Shown one piece after another: positions 37,107 through 48,460 of a stretch of DNA of 64,000 bases. A program made the translations under genes and the position numbers. This DNA comes from Bimuria novae-zelandiae CBS 107.79 (taxonomy: Eukaryota > Ascomycota > Dothideomycetes > Pleosporales > Didymosphaeriaceae). The notes below the pieces were generated by a model. That model ran no database searches. It saw only the letters and a program-made list of their open reading frames with translations, and was not told the DNA's origin. Within the stretch, counting starts at the first letter, position 1, and the number at the start of each line of letters is the position of its first letter. Where the stretch lies: positions 90,246 to 154,245 of the forward strand of contig ML976756.1 in the NCBI GenBank assembly GCA_010015655.1. Reading direction: 5' to 3'.

Positions 37107-37729
37107 CCTCTTTTTTCTTCCTCTTTCTTCTCCCGCTCTACCTACGTATCGCGCTCTCTCCGCCGCAGCTGCTACCCTCTCCCCCGAGACCAACTCCGCA
37201 ACTTTTTCGCACGGGCCACCTTAACGTGTCTGTGCGCGTGATGGGCCACTTCGCGTGATGGCCACCCTTATCAACACAACAAAAGTTCAACACGCGATAA
37301 CTCCACTAACATGGCTCTAATTAACAACGCGCTTGCAGAGCTAGAATTGCTAAAACCTAAAAAGGACTTCTTCTATAGAAAATTTAACACTAAGTATAGT
37401 GTTATATAATCTACGTTAACCTAATAGTATTAGGATCTAGTGCGCCTTACTTAGGCTAAGAACGCTAACTAGTAAAAACTTACCCTATACTAAGAGTAGG
37501 AGCTTGCATAATATATTAAAAGGCTTAGAAAGAGATATACACCTCTTACGAGAGAGATAATATAGAACTTTGCCTGTATAATAGCAAAAGAGCTAGTTAG
37601 TAAAAGCTAGGTTATCCGCTTATTAACTAATATAGTATTTATCTTATCTTATAATAGACTATTAGGATAGATAGTAATTACTATAAAGCTAATTTAAAAA
37701 ATAAATTTAATTCGTATTTTACCTTCTTA

Positions 37730-40700
37730 TAACGTATTCCACATACGAGCTACACACACGGGTAAGCTACGCACTTTTTCTTAATAATACTAACTTATAC
37801 TTCTTAATTACTACTATTACTATTAATACTATCTAAAAATAACTTACTAAAAGTAATATTTAATTTAAAAGATAGCCTTTTAGCCTTTTAGCCTTTTAGC
37901 CTTTTAGCCTTTTAGTAAGTTTACACATTATATCTTAGCTTATTATACTTATTATAAAGCCTTTAGCGCTACGTGCTACTCTTTTTACTATTCTCTTTAC
38001 TTACTTATAAGCGCTACCTCTTCGCAGGACGCTCTTTTGTTACTACTAGCTATAGTTCTTCTATAGTAAGTAGTGTTCCTCTAGCCTATATACGTATCCT
38101 TTTACGTGATTTCCGCTTTATATAAGCTATATTTGTCTCCTTAAGCTCCTTAATTTAGACCTTTATTAGCTTAAACGTATGCGCTAAGTCGGGCACCCTA
38201 GTTTCCGACACCCCCCATTTTCCAACACCCCGCCAAATTTCGCCGCTGCCACCACTCTACGTTGCGAATGTGCTCACAGCTTCATTAAATAATTTTAAAA
38301 AAGTATTAAAAAAATCGTATTTAAAGGATTTTAATTGCTTTCTTTATCTACACTTAAATCACGATTAAGATACTATCATATTAGTTATTAATTCCGTGCT
38401 AAACGTCGCACTAATAATTACTCTACTTCCTCCTTAAAGCTACTCTCTTCCTCTATAATAATAACCCCTTACTCTACGCTTCTCACCTTGCGAACACGTT
38501 AAGCAGGCTCTTAATTAGTTTAAGAAAGAACTTCTACAAGACTTACAAAGAGATTATTTAGATTAGTTGCAACTTTATAGCGTTTTAGCAGATTAGCTTA
38601 CTCTACCTGCTTACGTAAGGAAGCAATCTCACGGTCTTGCATAGTAACTATTATTAAGGTACGGTTAAACGCTATGGCAGTAAGCCGAACGCATTATCGT
38701 ATAGTTAGTAAGAAGTTCTTTCTAGAAAATAGCTTTATAATATTGCTGCCGCGTTTTGGCGTCCTAATATCCATGGTAAAAGGGGGTGGTATTGACAGCC
38801 GTTCGCGCACTACTACCCAGCGAGAACCTAAGGGCTTCCTTACGCTCTTAGGGTATAAGCCTATTACCTTCCACCTAGATCGGATGCACTGCTCTTGAAG
38901 GCCGATTTTACGTGCTTTTGCATAAAATTCGAGAAACTTAGCCTTCCTAAGCTTTGTTTTATCTATCTAAGCCGTATATTCGCCGATAAAGCGCCGATAC
39001 GCCGCCTTCAGACTTGAGAAACAGCCCAAATCTAAAGGCTAGAGTAGATATAAAGTATAAGCAGGGAAAAAGAGTAAGTAGACATTATTTAAGTAATATA
39101 TAGTTATAAATTTATCTAAAGTATAACTACTATAGTCGTTGACGATAAGTAACCGTGCTTTAGAGGGATTATTAGGCTCAGTCTATGGCAAAAATACCTT
39201 TTCTAGCTACTTGACAGCGATGTTATTACTTGTCTATCTATTTTGCGAAAAGGTAACATGCTAGCCTAGGTTCTAAGCCAAAAACTCCTTCTTAAACCAC
39301 TGCTCCTGGATGCTCTTAGCCTTAAAGATAATAAGGGGGTCTAGAGCAATGCCAAGCGCAGAAATACACTCTACTATAGAGGTCTAAGTGCGGGCATTTA
39401 TTATCTTAACTAGTATAGCGTTTAGGCTCTCCTGCGAGAAGCCTATAATAAGCCTATTAATGCCCTAGCCCTCTATAATACCGCCCTCGTCGGCATTATA
39501 CCTGCGCCGGGGGGGAATCTAGCTTACCGTTTTGTATAGGTTAAACAAGTGCCTAATATTTTCTAGAGTAGCCTTATTTACGCGTTCCTAGCTAGTCTAG
39601 CAACCTAACTTTAACTTAATAGCTAGGTAGTATTATATAAAGTAACTAGTCTACTTCTTCCCTAGGTTCTTATAGTTATTCTATTACTTAAGAATAATAA
39701 TTACGATAGCCCGTACTTGCGCGTGCGTTAGCGCATAACTAAGGGCCTCTTACTAGAGAATCTATTTCTCTAAAAGCTCTTCTTAAATAGTTATAAGCTA
39801 TTATTCACCGTCGTGAGCATACTAATAGGGTTAGGCACTATTAAAGTGGCCGCGAAGAGTGTTACGTAGGACCCCGTGTTAGGTAGTAGTAGTAGCTAAA
39901 GCGACCCCAGATTTAAGGTCTGCGAGCGTATTCTGGACATCTTCTTCTATATATCTAGCTATTTAAAGGCAGCGAAAATAGTGCAAAAAATATTTTTAAA
40001 ATTAGCGAAGAATTAAGTTATTTAAAGTTGATATTTAGTCGTGGTGCATGGTGGGGGGCGAGGTTGCGGGGCTGTCGGAAACTATGGGGTGTCGGAAACT
40101 AGGGTGCCCGACTTATGTTCTACGCGTCTTTTATAAATAATAATAATATTTATTTTATTAGTATTAAGGTGCTTTAGATAGTAGTTAAAAACTGTTTTAA
40201 TACTAAATTATATTACTCCTTAATTTTATGCGTATTACTAGGTGTTTATAACTGCTAAAGAATAGGTTTAACTAGAAGAGCTAGTAAGGTCTTTAATTAT
40301 ATATTTAATTAGTTTAATACTAACTTTAAGTTAAAGGATACTAAACTTGCGTCGGACAAGACTTTTTTAATTTTTTTATTTTTATTAATTAATACGTTAA
40401 ACGCGTTAATAAATGCGGGTAAGAACTTAGTTTTAGTAATATAGTTAATAAAAATTTATATTAGCTACTTAACTTATTATAAGTACGCCTTTTTTAGTAA
40501 TAAAAGATAACTTATATTTAGTGGCTATAGGATATGCGATAAGTATAGTAGTATATAAAAATAAATAATCTTATTATCTTTACAATACTACTTAAAGGTA
40601 ATAAAGCTATAGGTCTTATAGCTATTTATAATAAGTAGCCTATATATGCCCCATATATAGCGCTTTATATATGCGTTAAAGCGCTTAATGTACGTAATTT

Positions 40701-41550
40701 TAAGCTTATTTATTATTTAATTATTCTTAAAAGCTATAATTCTCTATTAAGGAGGTAGGTTATTTTTAGTATACTAGTTAGCGAGGTGTATCTTTACGTA
40801 AAAGATAATAAAGGGTAAAATCTGTTATCCTATACTACTAATACCTAGTATTATTAAATTTCCTCTTTATTACTTTTTTATACCTCTTTTAGCCTCTTAC
40901 GCCTTTTAGAGCTAGTAATAACTTTTCAGCTTATTAAAATTACGCCTATTATAAAACTAGACATATTAAAGTTTAATATATGTTTATCCTATATGCCGTA
41001 CTTCGTCTTTACATTTTATATAAGTTAAACCTAGTTTAATATAATAGTAAGATTCTTATATAGTATTCTTAAGTAGTTTAGTTTATAAATAAACCTTATT
41101 ATAAGCTTAGGTATATACTTAATAAAGCTTAATAATAATTTTTTATTAACCTAGTCTTAGTCGCGCGTAGCTAGTAGAGTATCTACTATATTTTAAACTT
41201 ATGTGAAAATTATAAGGTATTCTTACTTAATAAGGTCTAAACTATATTATATAATTTTTTCTTTTAACTTTATAAGTTTTATTAAATATAATTATATTTT
41301 AGCGCGTAAGAGAATACTAGCGTGTCTATTATATAGCATAAATTTAGGTATATTATACGTGGTAGCAGCGCGTTAGACTAACTAGATTTAGTTATTAGAA
41401 ATAAATTATAAGGTACGATATATACTTGCTTCTTATAAAGTAGATTAATTATTATTTTATTAAGCTATTATATATTAATTATAAGTTAGTATAGGCTTGG
41501 CCTAAGCGCGTAGTTTGCCCGATTGCGTAGCTCGCATGTGGAATACGTTA
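37730..41550 (-). mobile_element. Second pogo-type transposon, nested, minus-strand transposase
   Basis: TIRs are TAACGTATTCCACATACGAG (from 37730) and its inverse (to 41550), with TA on both sides as target duplication. They extend about 45 bp with RIP-type mismatches. Without the Fot1-like insertion it is about 1.9 kb. On the minus strand, transposase pieces are readable: NTKAKYGI-like VKTKYGI...FNMSSFIIGVI near 41000, and the C-terminal ELKETNIAYIKRKSRKRIRI, then RGTLLTIEEL near 38100. These match the end of Fot1-type proteins. An 8-bp tandem repeat (AGCCTTTT, five copies near 37875-37915) lies at its left side. Confidence 0.8.
38187..40113 (-). mobile_element. Fot1-like transposon, 1,927 bp, innermost of three
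   Basis: Perfect TIR starts AGTCGGGCACCCTAGTTTCC at both ends (38187 on; to 40113), flanked by TA. Both length and TIR resemble Fot1 of Fusarium. The minus-strand transposase is traceable through many TAG/TAA stops: EEDVQNTLADLKSGVALATT near 39940, YNADEGGIIEG, SIVECISALGIALDPLIIFK, QWFKKEFLA, ARLLIVNDYSSYTL, and the tail FYAKARKIGLQEQCIRSRWK. Its TIRs are much better preserved than its coding region. It sits inside the 37730-41550 element. Confidence 0.88.
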
Positions 41551-41856
41551 TAGTAAGATTAATTAATATTAAATAAATTCGTATTATATTTATAATATAA
41601 ATAATAAAGGTGTTATAAGTAGTATTATTAGTAAAATAAAGCGGATATTTAGTAGATTAATATAAAAGAAGAAGTTTGTTAAAGTATTACTTTAAAATAC
41701 TAATTACGTACAAATTACGCTCTTAGTATATATTTATACTAATAAATTAGCTCTACTGCTAAGTCCTATTTATAAGACCGCTAATAACGGTATTTAATTA
41801 AGCTAGGTATAGGAAATTAAGGTAGAATATTATAAAGTTTTATTACCTTATTACTA

Positions 41857-42289
41857 GGCTGGTAAATGGATTGGGTTACAAGGGCCACAGTTGGGTCTAA
41901 TAAGCAGAACACCAAAATTTTAAATCCTAAACCCTCTATAAATTTGTAAATAGAGGAGCTATACTTATGCAATTTTAATATAAGACATATATATATATAT
42001 ATATTAATAGTAATATATTAAATTTTTAAGAGACTTATACTCTATATTAAGTCGTGCATCCTAAAAAAGGTCGTAAAATATTAGTAAAGGGATAAAGTCT
42101 CTCTAAAATACATACAAAATATAGACTCTTTATAGATATATAATTTATATATATATAAACCTCGTATAAAGTTTGCATAAGAATAGCCCTTATATTTAAA
42201 AAGTTATAAAGAGTTTAAGTTTTAGAATTTTGGTGTTCTGCTTAGTTACACCCAACTGTGGTCCTTGCGATCCAACCCATTTATTAGCC
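41857..42289. mobile_element. MITE, type A (433 bp)
   Basis: Long inverted ends (about 68 bp) starting GGCTGGTAAATGGATTGGG and ending as the inverse with transitions; TA flanks both sides. It interrupts the outer pogo transposase frame. The TIRs include CCACAGTTGGGT and AGCAGAACACCAAAATT in both arms. No coding capacity. The start of its TIR is shared with the two type B copies. Confidence 0.85.
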
Positions 42290-42910
42290 TACTTATTGCC
42301 CTCTAGCTAGATAAATAATAATATTAGACTACATAAGTATTTAATTACTATATAAAAGTAAAATTTTAATAATTATATTCACTTCTAATCTTAAACGGTC
42401 ACGGATTTTATACTATTATAGGCTTTATTAGCTACTATAATTAAAAAAATCCTAATTACTATTTTTTTCTTTATTTAACTTATACGCTTTAGCTACTTAA
42501 TGTTATAATATTTAAGTCTTTATTAATAACCTACTTAGTACAGCTATTAAGATACTGTAATGTACGTCGTCATATACCACGCCGCCATACATTCCCAAAA
42601 GGAACGAGTAACGGTAGCTATCGTTATAAGGCATAGGATAGTATATATAGGCATCGTGACAGATACTTTTATAAAAGCCAAGACCTAGCTTTTATTACTA
42701 AAGGTAACTTCTTCTCTTTATTTTAAAATATGTATAATGTTTCTTTTAAGAAATTATTTATCTTCAGCTCTTTTACACTAACTGGTATATTATTATCTCA
42801 TTTTAATTTAATTTTTAATAGATTAATTAAATCGTAAATATTAAATAATACTTCCCTATTATTACTTAGTATTTATAAGGTGAAAAAGATACATAGGGTT
42901 ATATAATTAA

Positions 42911-43030
42911 TAGTAAAGAATTAAAGTAGTAAAGAATTAAAGTAGTAAAGAATCAAAGTAGTAAAGAATTAAAGTAGTAAAGAATTAAAGTAGTAAAGAA
43001 ATAAAGTAGTAAAGAATTAAAGTAGTAAAG
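42911..43030. repeat. 16-bp minisatellite
   Basis: Half a unit plus seven units of AATTAAAGTAGTAAAG, nearly perfect (one AATC and one AAAT variant), in the C-terminal region of the outer pogo pseudogene. Confidence 0.9.
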
Positions 43031-43616
43031 ATATAAAAAACCTTCGTTAATTACTTCACTACTTATTTATTTAGAATAAGCTATTTAAGTATAATAAGTA
43101 TCAGCACTGATCCCTCAGAGAATCTAGTTAGGCATTTTTACTCAGAATCATATGGGAGTACGTGAAAAAGAATGTAATTAAGAATGCATTAAGTGCCAAT
43201 AGGCCTAGTATAAAAGGATACTAAAAAGATACTAAACTACATACGATAAATAAGGAAACTATATACTTAAGTACTTAGTGAATATTATCCTAAAGAGTTA
43301 AATTATAAGGAGCGGGAAAGTTTATCTAATAAACTAAGGAACCCTAGTAAAAGTGATATATAATAGGTCTAATAAGGATTTAATATAGAGTAGTATTGGA
43401 AAAACAATCTTAAAGTCTAAAGCCGATCCGAATCGGATCGGTGTCGGGGAAATAGGTCAAATCGTATAACTTTGTAAGTTGGTAACTGGATGGCTACGTT
43501 ACATAATATAGATAGGATTAAGTAGGCACTATTAAAAAAAAAGGGTAAGACTTTAGATCCCTAATAGCATTAAGAGTATTATAGTAGAGTAGTCTTTTAG
43601 TGATTAAGAAAGATTA

Positions 43617-44051
43617 GGTTGGTAAATAGGTTAGGGTTAGGTTAGCATTAGGTTAGATCTGTACCGACTAGAACACTAAAAATCTAACCTTTACTTCTTA
43701 ATATCTTACCTAATACTAAAGATATATTAATATAAATTTCGTGTAAGGTGCACATATATATAAAGAATAATATATTAAAATTTTAGGTAATTTAAACTAC
43801 TGTAAAGTCTACTGTATCTATTATGTATTGGATTTATTTTAATAAATAATAAGAAAACATAGAGCTAGAGTTGATAGAATTTTTTAAAATTTTAATATAT
43901 TATTTTTTATATAGAGATATATCTTGTATTAACTCATATTAATATAATTTTAGTGTTAGGCAAAATTTTAAGAAGTAAAGGTTAGATTTTAGTATTCTAG
44001 TCCGTACGGATCTAACCTAATCCTAATCTAACCCTAATCCATTTACCGGCC
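43617..44051. mobile_element. MITE, type B copy 1 (435 bp)
   Basis: The left end starts GGTTGGTAAATAGGTTAGGG and the right end is its inverse with transitions; TA flanks both sides. TIRs extend past 100 bp, including AACCTTTACTTCTTA in both arms. A second copy of the same family lies at 62057-62496. Confidence 0.85.
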
Positions 44052-44876
44052 TAAGAAAGTGAAGGGAGGCATATATTCATTAATCTATTAAAAAGTAAAA
44101 AAATGCTTAGTAATAGCTTGAAAAAGTAAAAATACTAAAGCTAAAAAAGGTAGCTAAGTTATATAAAGAAAAAACCGAGTAGGAACAGCGTGCTACGCAA
44201 TAAATAATTAAAAATGTAAAGAAAAAGAAAAAAGTTAAAAAGATTGCTTGGCGCAGTACCTAAAAGACTACCTAAAATATAAAAAAAGCTTTAAAATTAT
44301 TTTAAAAGAGTAAGAAAAAGGCCTTATAGGTATTTCTATAAAATATAAAACGTTAGAAATATAGCGTTAATACTCTAAATATAAAGGAGGCCTTAGAGGG
44401 CGTATCTACTACCTTAACTAAGTTTATACGCTATAGCTATAACGTTAAGCTTTTTAATAAATATAGATAGTATATATTAATTATAAGGATTAATATAATG
44501 CTGCTTTAGAAAATGCTATAATAATATTAATTATAGGTGGCTCTATAGCTTCATTTTGCGTGAGCTAATTTTAACAAGGGTGGCGTATTATGCGTACAAA
44601 CACGTTATCGTGGTTTGGCAGTTAGTGTGTCGCATTAGTAAAACGCGCCACTTTAACTAGGAAAATTAAAGAAACTTAGTGTTTTTAAAGCCTTATAACT
44701 TTATATAGAGCTACTATTAATAAATACTCTTTTAATTAAAGTTATATAAAAAGAGTCTATAAATCTATAAATCTAGTATTTTATAATTTTTTAATATTAT
44801 AGTTTTTATAATTTCTTTAAAAAGTAGTAAAATTTTGTTATCTAAAATTACTTAATAAATTAGTATAGAAATAAGG

Positions 44877-45080
44877 TGTTACGAACCAAGGACAGAAGGA
44901 AGGGAATGGGCGCTTAACAAGACTAGCAGACGGTACGACCTTAACAAGCATGCCAGGAAGCTAGCCCCGTAGTCACATAACTACTTAGTTAATTAGTAAT
45001 ACTAAGCAACTAAGTAATACACGTAATTACTTAGTTAATTAGTAGTACTAAGCAACTAAGCAGGCTAGGAATATATACTA
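44877..45080 (+). repeat. 5' LTR of chromovirus 1 (truncated)
   Basis: Aligns with the first about 200 bp of the 3' LTR, for example GGGAATGGGCGCTTAA against GGGAATAGGCGCTTAA, then diverges at the internal deletion. It carries an extra copy of a palindromic segment (CTTAGTTAATTAGTA...CTAAGCAACTAAG) that occurs once in the 3' LTR. Confidence 0.75.
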
Positions 45081-45194
45081 CTAATAAAAGGAGCTAAGTT
45101 ACGGCTATAGCGTTTATAGCCCCTTATATAAGACTAAGAAAGAGAATTAAAGGAACTATTAAAGAAGAATTTCTATTTTAAAAAGTAGCAGCCT

Positions 45195-47910
45195 AGTTAG
45201 AGTCCTGCGGCCATTCTAATACTCTTTATACTTAAGAAAGATAGTAGGCTACAGCTCTATATAGATTATAAATAGCTAAACGCCCTAATAATTAAAAATT
45301 AATACCTATTACTCCTAATTATAGAGCTTATAGACTAACTCCGTGGAGCTAGGGAATTTACGAAGTTTAATATCTAGGATAGATTCTATTAGATATAGAT
45401 AATAAGGGGACATAAATAGAAAACTGCCTTTTATACATAATACGATCTTTTTAAGTATACGGTTATGCCTATAGGATTAACAAACGCCCTAGCAACCTTC
45501 TAAGAACTTATAAATTAAGTTTTATATAAATACTTAGACGTATTCTGTATAGCATATCTGGATAATATGCTAATCTATTCAAGCGGTTTCTTAGAGGAAC
45601 ATAAAGAGTATATTTAAAAGGTACTTAAGAAGTTACAGGAGTATAGATTACTCCTACACCCTAAGAAGTATAAGTTCTACGTTATAGAAACAGAATACCT
45701 AGGATTTGTGATATCCCGAGAAGGTGTTAAGATAGATCTAAAGAAGATTATAATAATAAAGGAATAGCCCTTACTAAAATTAATAAAAGATATTTAGTTT
45801 TTCCTTACCCTTACTAACTTCTATTGTAAATTTATTAGACACTATTCTAAGATAACTACCTTGCTAACGGAGCTTACAAAAACTAGCAAATAGCGACTAC
45901 TATAGAAAGAAGAGACAAAGGCTTTTAAAAAGTTAAAACGTCTATTCCTAACAGCACTATTACTATAGTTATATAACCTAAAGCGATAATATTATATCTA
46001 CACCAATGCATTGGACTACGCGCTAGGAGCCGTACTTCTATAAGAATATAATAATAAGAAATAGAGACTAGTGTTTTACTATTTAAAGAAGTTCTTAGGA
46101 GTAGAACTTAACTATAAGATTTATAATAAAGAACTTTTAGTAACTATTAACTATTTTAAGTAGTAAGAAGCATAGCTTAAAAAAGTAAAATATTAAGTAA
46201 AGATTTTTTTTAATTACCTAAACCTTACCTACTTTATAATCACGAAGAAACTTAATAGAAGGTAGGCTAAATAGTTTAAATAATTAGTAAAATATAACTT
46301 TTAGATTACTTACTTAGTAAAAATAGCTAATAGAGCGATAGACGCCCTTAGTAGATAATTTAATCTTATAAAAGAAAAAGGCGACATTAACTATAACGCC
46401 ATTCTTATAAAGACAGAGAACGGAACATTACGCTATAATAAAACGTAGCTTACGCCCGTGCTAGAAGCACGACGTATAGACCTTACCTACTATAAACTCT
46501 TTATAGCTAACTTCTAGGACTATAAAAGACTTATAGATAATAATTAGTACGCGTATAACCTAGACTAGGCTTTAAAGTTATTTACGCACAATTATAAGAA
46601 TAGGGTATAAATAAATAGCTAGGTAGCACTACTATTAGTTAAAAAACTATATAAAGATAATGAATAGGGACACTTAGGAATTATAAAAATAACGCGCTAA
46701 GTCGCGAATAAATACGCTATTTCTAAACTATAGTAGGTAGTATAAAAGGTACTAAGTAACTATTTAGCATGTTATTAAAACAAGTCTAAAAGACATAAGT
46801 CCTATAGCCTCCTATAACTACTATAGCTACCCCTAAGACTATAGTCTAGTATAACTATAAACTTTATTATAAAGCTCCTAGCGTTACTAGCACTAAGGAA
46901 TAAACGCCCCTATAATTTTATTTTAGTTATAGTCTACTAACTAACTAAAGAGTCGAGATTTATACTAATTAGAGAAGCTATATTAGCAAAAGAACTAGCC
47001 TATATAGTAAAATAAGAACTTATATCTTAGGTTAGATAACTAAATAAGTTTATTACTAATAGAGCTAAAATATTTACATCGTTATACTAGACCACGTTTA
47101 CTGCTATACTAGGTATTAAGTATAAGCTCACGACAAGCTTCTACCTAAAGATAAATAAATAAATAAAGTAAACTAACTAATTGTTAGAATAATACCTTTA
47201 GATGTATGTAAACAAGTTATAGGATAATTAGGTTAAGCTACTACTAATAGCTTAACTAGCATATAATAGCACAAGATTAATAACTATAAGGTACTCGCTA
47301 TATTACGCTAATCACGGATATAAGCTAATAACTTACCAAAATCTATTAGATATTAAAAGCGTTATAAAAAATATAGCTAATAAGGCCTAACTTATACAAG
47401 ATCTGCACGAAGCACTACGCAGGAATATAGTATAACGTAATAAGTAAATAATAAAATAAGTAAATAAGGAACGGATTAAAGGACTAACCCTTAAAGAGGG
47501 GGATAAAGTCCTCCTCTTATAAAAAAACTTTAAAATAACACGGCTAAGTAAAAAATTAAATAACCTTTAAAAAGGACTATTTAAAATCAAAAGAATTAGA
47601 GGCTTAATTAATTTTAAACTATAATTACCTATAAATACACGTATACACCTAGTCTTCTATAAATTATTATTAGAACTCGCACCACTAGACGCTAAGTTAA
47701 AGTTATATCTAAAACTTAAGGATTAAGAGTATAAGGTTAAAGTAATTAAAGACTTACGAAAAATTAAACGTTAGTATAAGTACTTAGTAAAATAGGAAGG
47801 ATGGCCGGAGAGCTATAATATATAAAAACTAATAAAAAATCTTACTAACTATAATATAGCACTAGAGGATTCTTATAATAAAAACCTAGAAACACTAAGA
47901 CTAAGGAACT
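45195..47910 (+). pseudogene. Chromovirus 1 pol remnant (RT, RNase H, integrase, chromodomain)
   Basis: The RT region reads SPAAILILFILKKDS, LQLYIDYK, VMPIGLTNALATF and a YLDN in place of the usual YxDD; then LHPKKYKFYVIETEYLGFVI. RNase H and connection domains follow, then the integrase zinc region (GHLGIIKITR) and core, and an integrase C-terminus (LKEGDKVLLL). The chain ends with a chromodomain-like segment (IKDLRKIKR, YKYLVK, EGWPESYNI). Dozens of TAG/TAA stops are present. YLDD to YLDN is a G-to-A change, as RIP gives. The chromodomain marks the chromovirus branch. Confidence 0.85.
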
Positions 47911-47935
47911 AAGATAATAGTAAGATAAGATTATT

Positions 47936-48424
47936 TTAAAAGTTAAAAGGAAGCTCTTCTATAGCTAACTAAATAGTAGGGATTAGCTTAGCAGGACTAG
48001 TAGGCTAAGCAGACTAAGCTAAATTTTTATTTAACTTTTCTAAAGTAGTACTTTTAATAATAATTACCCCTTTAGCACGCTTTACGTTAAAAGCTAATTA
48101 TTTTAATAAACGCTCTTCTTCCGCACGAGCTACACGTAGAGCCTTAAACGTAATATCCTGCTCCTTTCGCACCTCTAGTATCTACGCGTCCAATTTTTGT
48201 TTTTTAGCCACTAGACAAGAAAATTTATTATAAGTAATAGCCACGTCGCACTAAGCGCCCCTCTTTAGGCACTTACTATACTTCTTAAAATAAATAGATG
48301 CCTTATAAACCCGCGAGTAGGCCTTATAGTTTAAGCACTTTAATACTATAATAGTCCTATATACCTTAATAGTAGTAATAAGCTTACGACGATAATAAGT
48401 GCTAGATAAATAGTTAGCGGGCAT
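47936..48424 (-). pseudogene. Antisense ORF between pol and 3' LTR, chromovirus 1
   Basis: On the strand opposite to pol, from an ATG at 48424 to a stop at 47936 (163 codons, with about six internal stops). It encodes several spaced cysteines (LKCLNY, YSKCLKRGA, CDVAIT, FSCLVAKK), then a Lys/Glu/Arg/Ala-rich helix (LEVRKEQDITFKALRVARAE). It starts just outside the polypurine tract. The second chromovirus has an ORF of the same position, orientation and layout (60618-61160). The function and family are not known to me. Confidence 0.55.
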
Positions 48425-48460
48425 AACTCTTTAGGGATAAAGACTAAAAGGGAGGGATAG

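Larger units (their letters stand above)
37312..44470 (+). pseudogene. Outer pogo transposase, in pieces
   Basis: The N-terminus is clear: MALINNALAELELLKPKKDF, then helix-turn-helix remnants (YIKRLRKRYTPLTREII, IAKELVSKSWVIRLL). After the 37730-41550 insertion the frame resumes with INNKGVISSIISKIKRIFSR and ITLLVYIYTNKLALLLSPIY (the DEKGF...RIFSR and Y..ANS part of these transposases). After the first MITE it continues with LLILNGHGFYTIIGFISYYN, then FITKGNFFSLF...SFKKLF. The tail after the second MITE is Lys/Glu-rich and ends TTLTKFIRYSYNVKLFNKYR, the usual basic C-terminus. TAA/TAG stops are frequent throughout. The gene is dead. Confidence 0.75.
37215..44613 (+). mobile_element. Outer pogo/Fot-type transposon, RIP-degraded and multiply interrupted
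   Basis: The left end (from about 37215, GCCACCTTAACGTGTCTGTG) and right end (inverted, to about 44613, ACCACGATAACGTGTTTGTA) match apart from transitions. Between them one transposase reading frame is traceable from 37312 to 44470 once younger insertions are skipped. Insertions: a second pogo element (37730-41550), a MITE (41857-42289), an unidentified less decayed stretch about 43090-43500 (CGATCCGAATCGGATCGG), and a MITE (43617-44051). Exact ends and target duplication are blurred by RIP and by the fold-back element abutting on the right. Confidence 0.7.
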
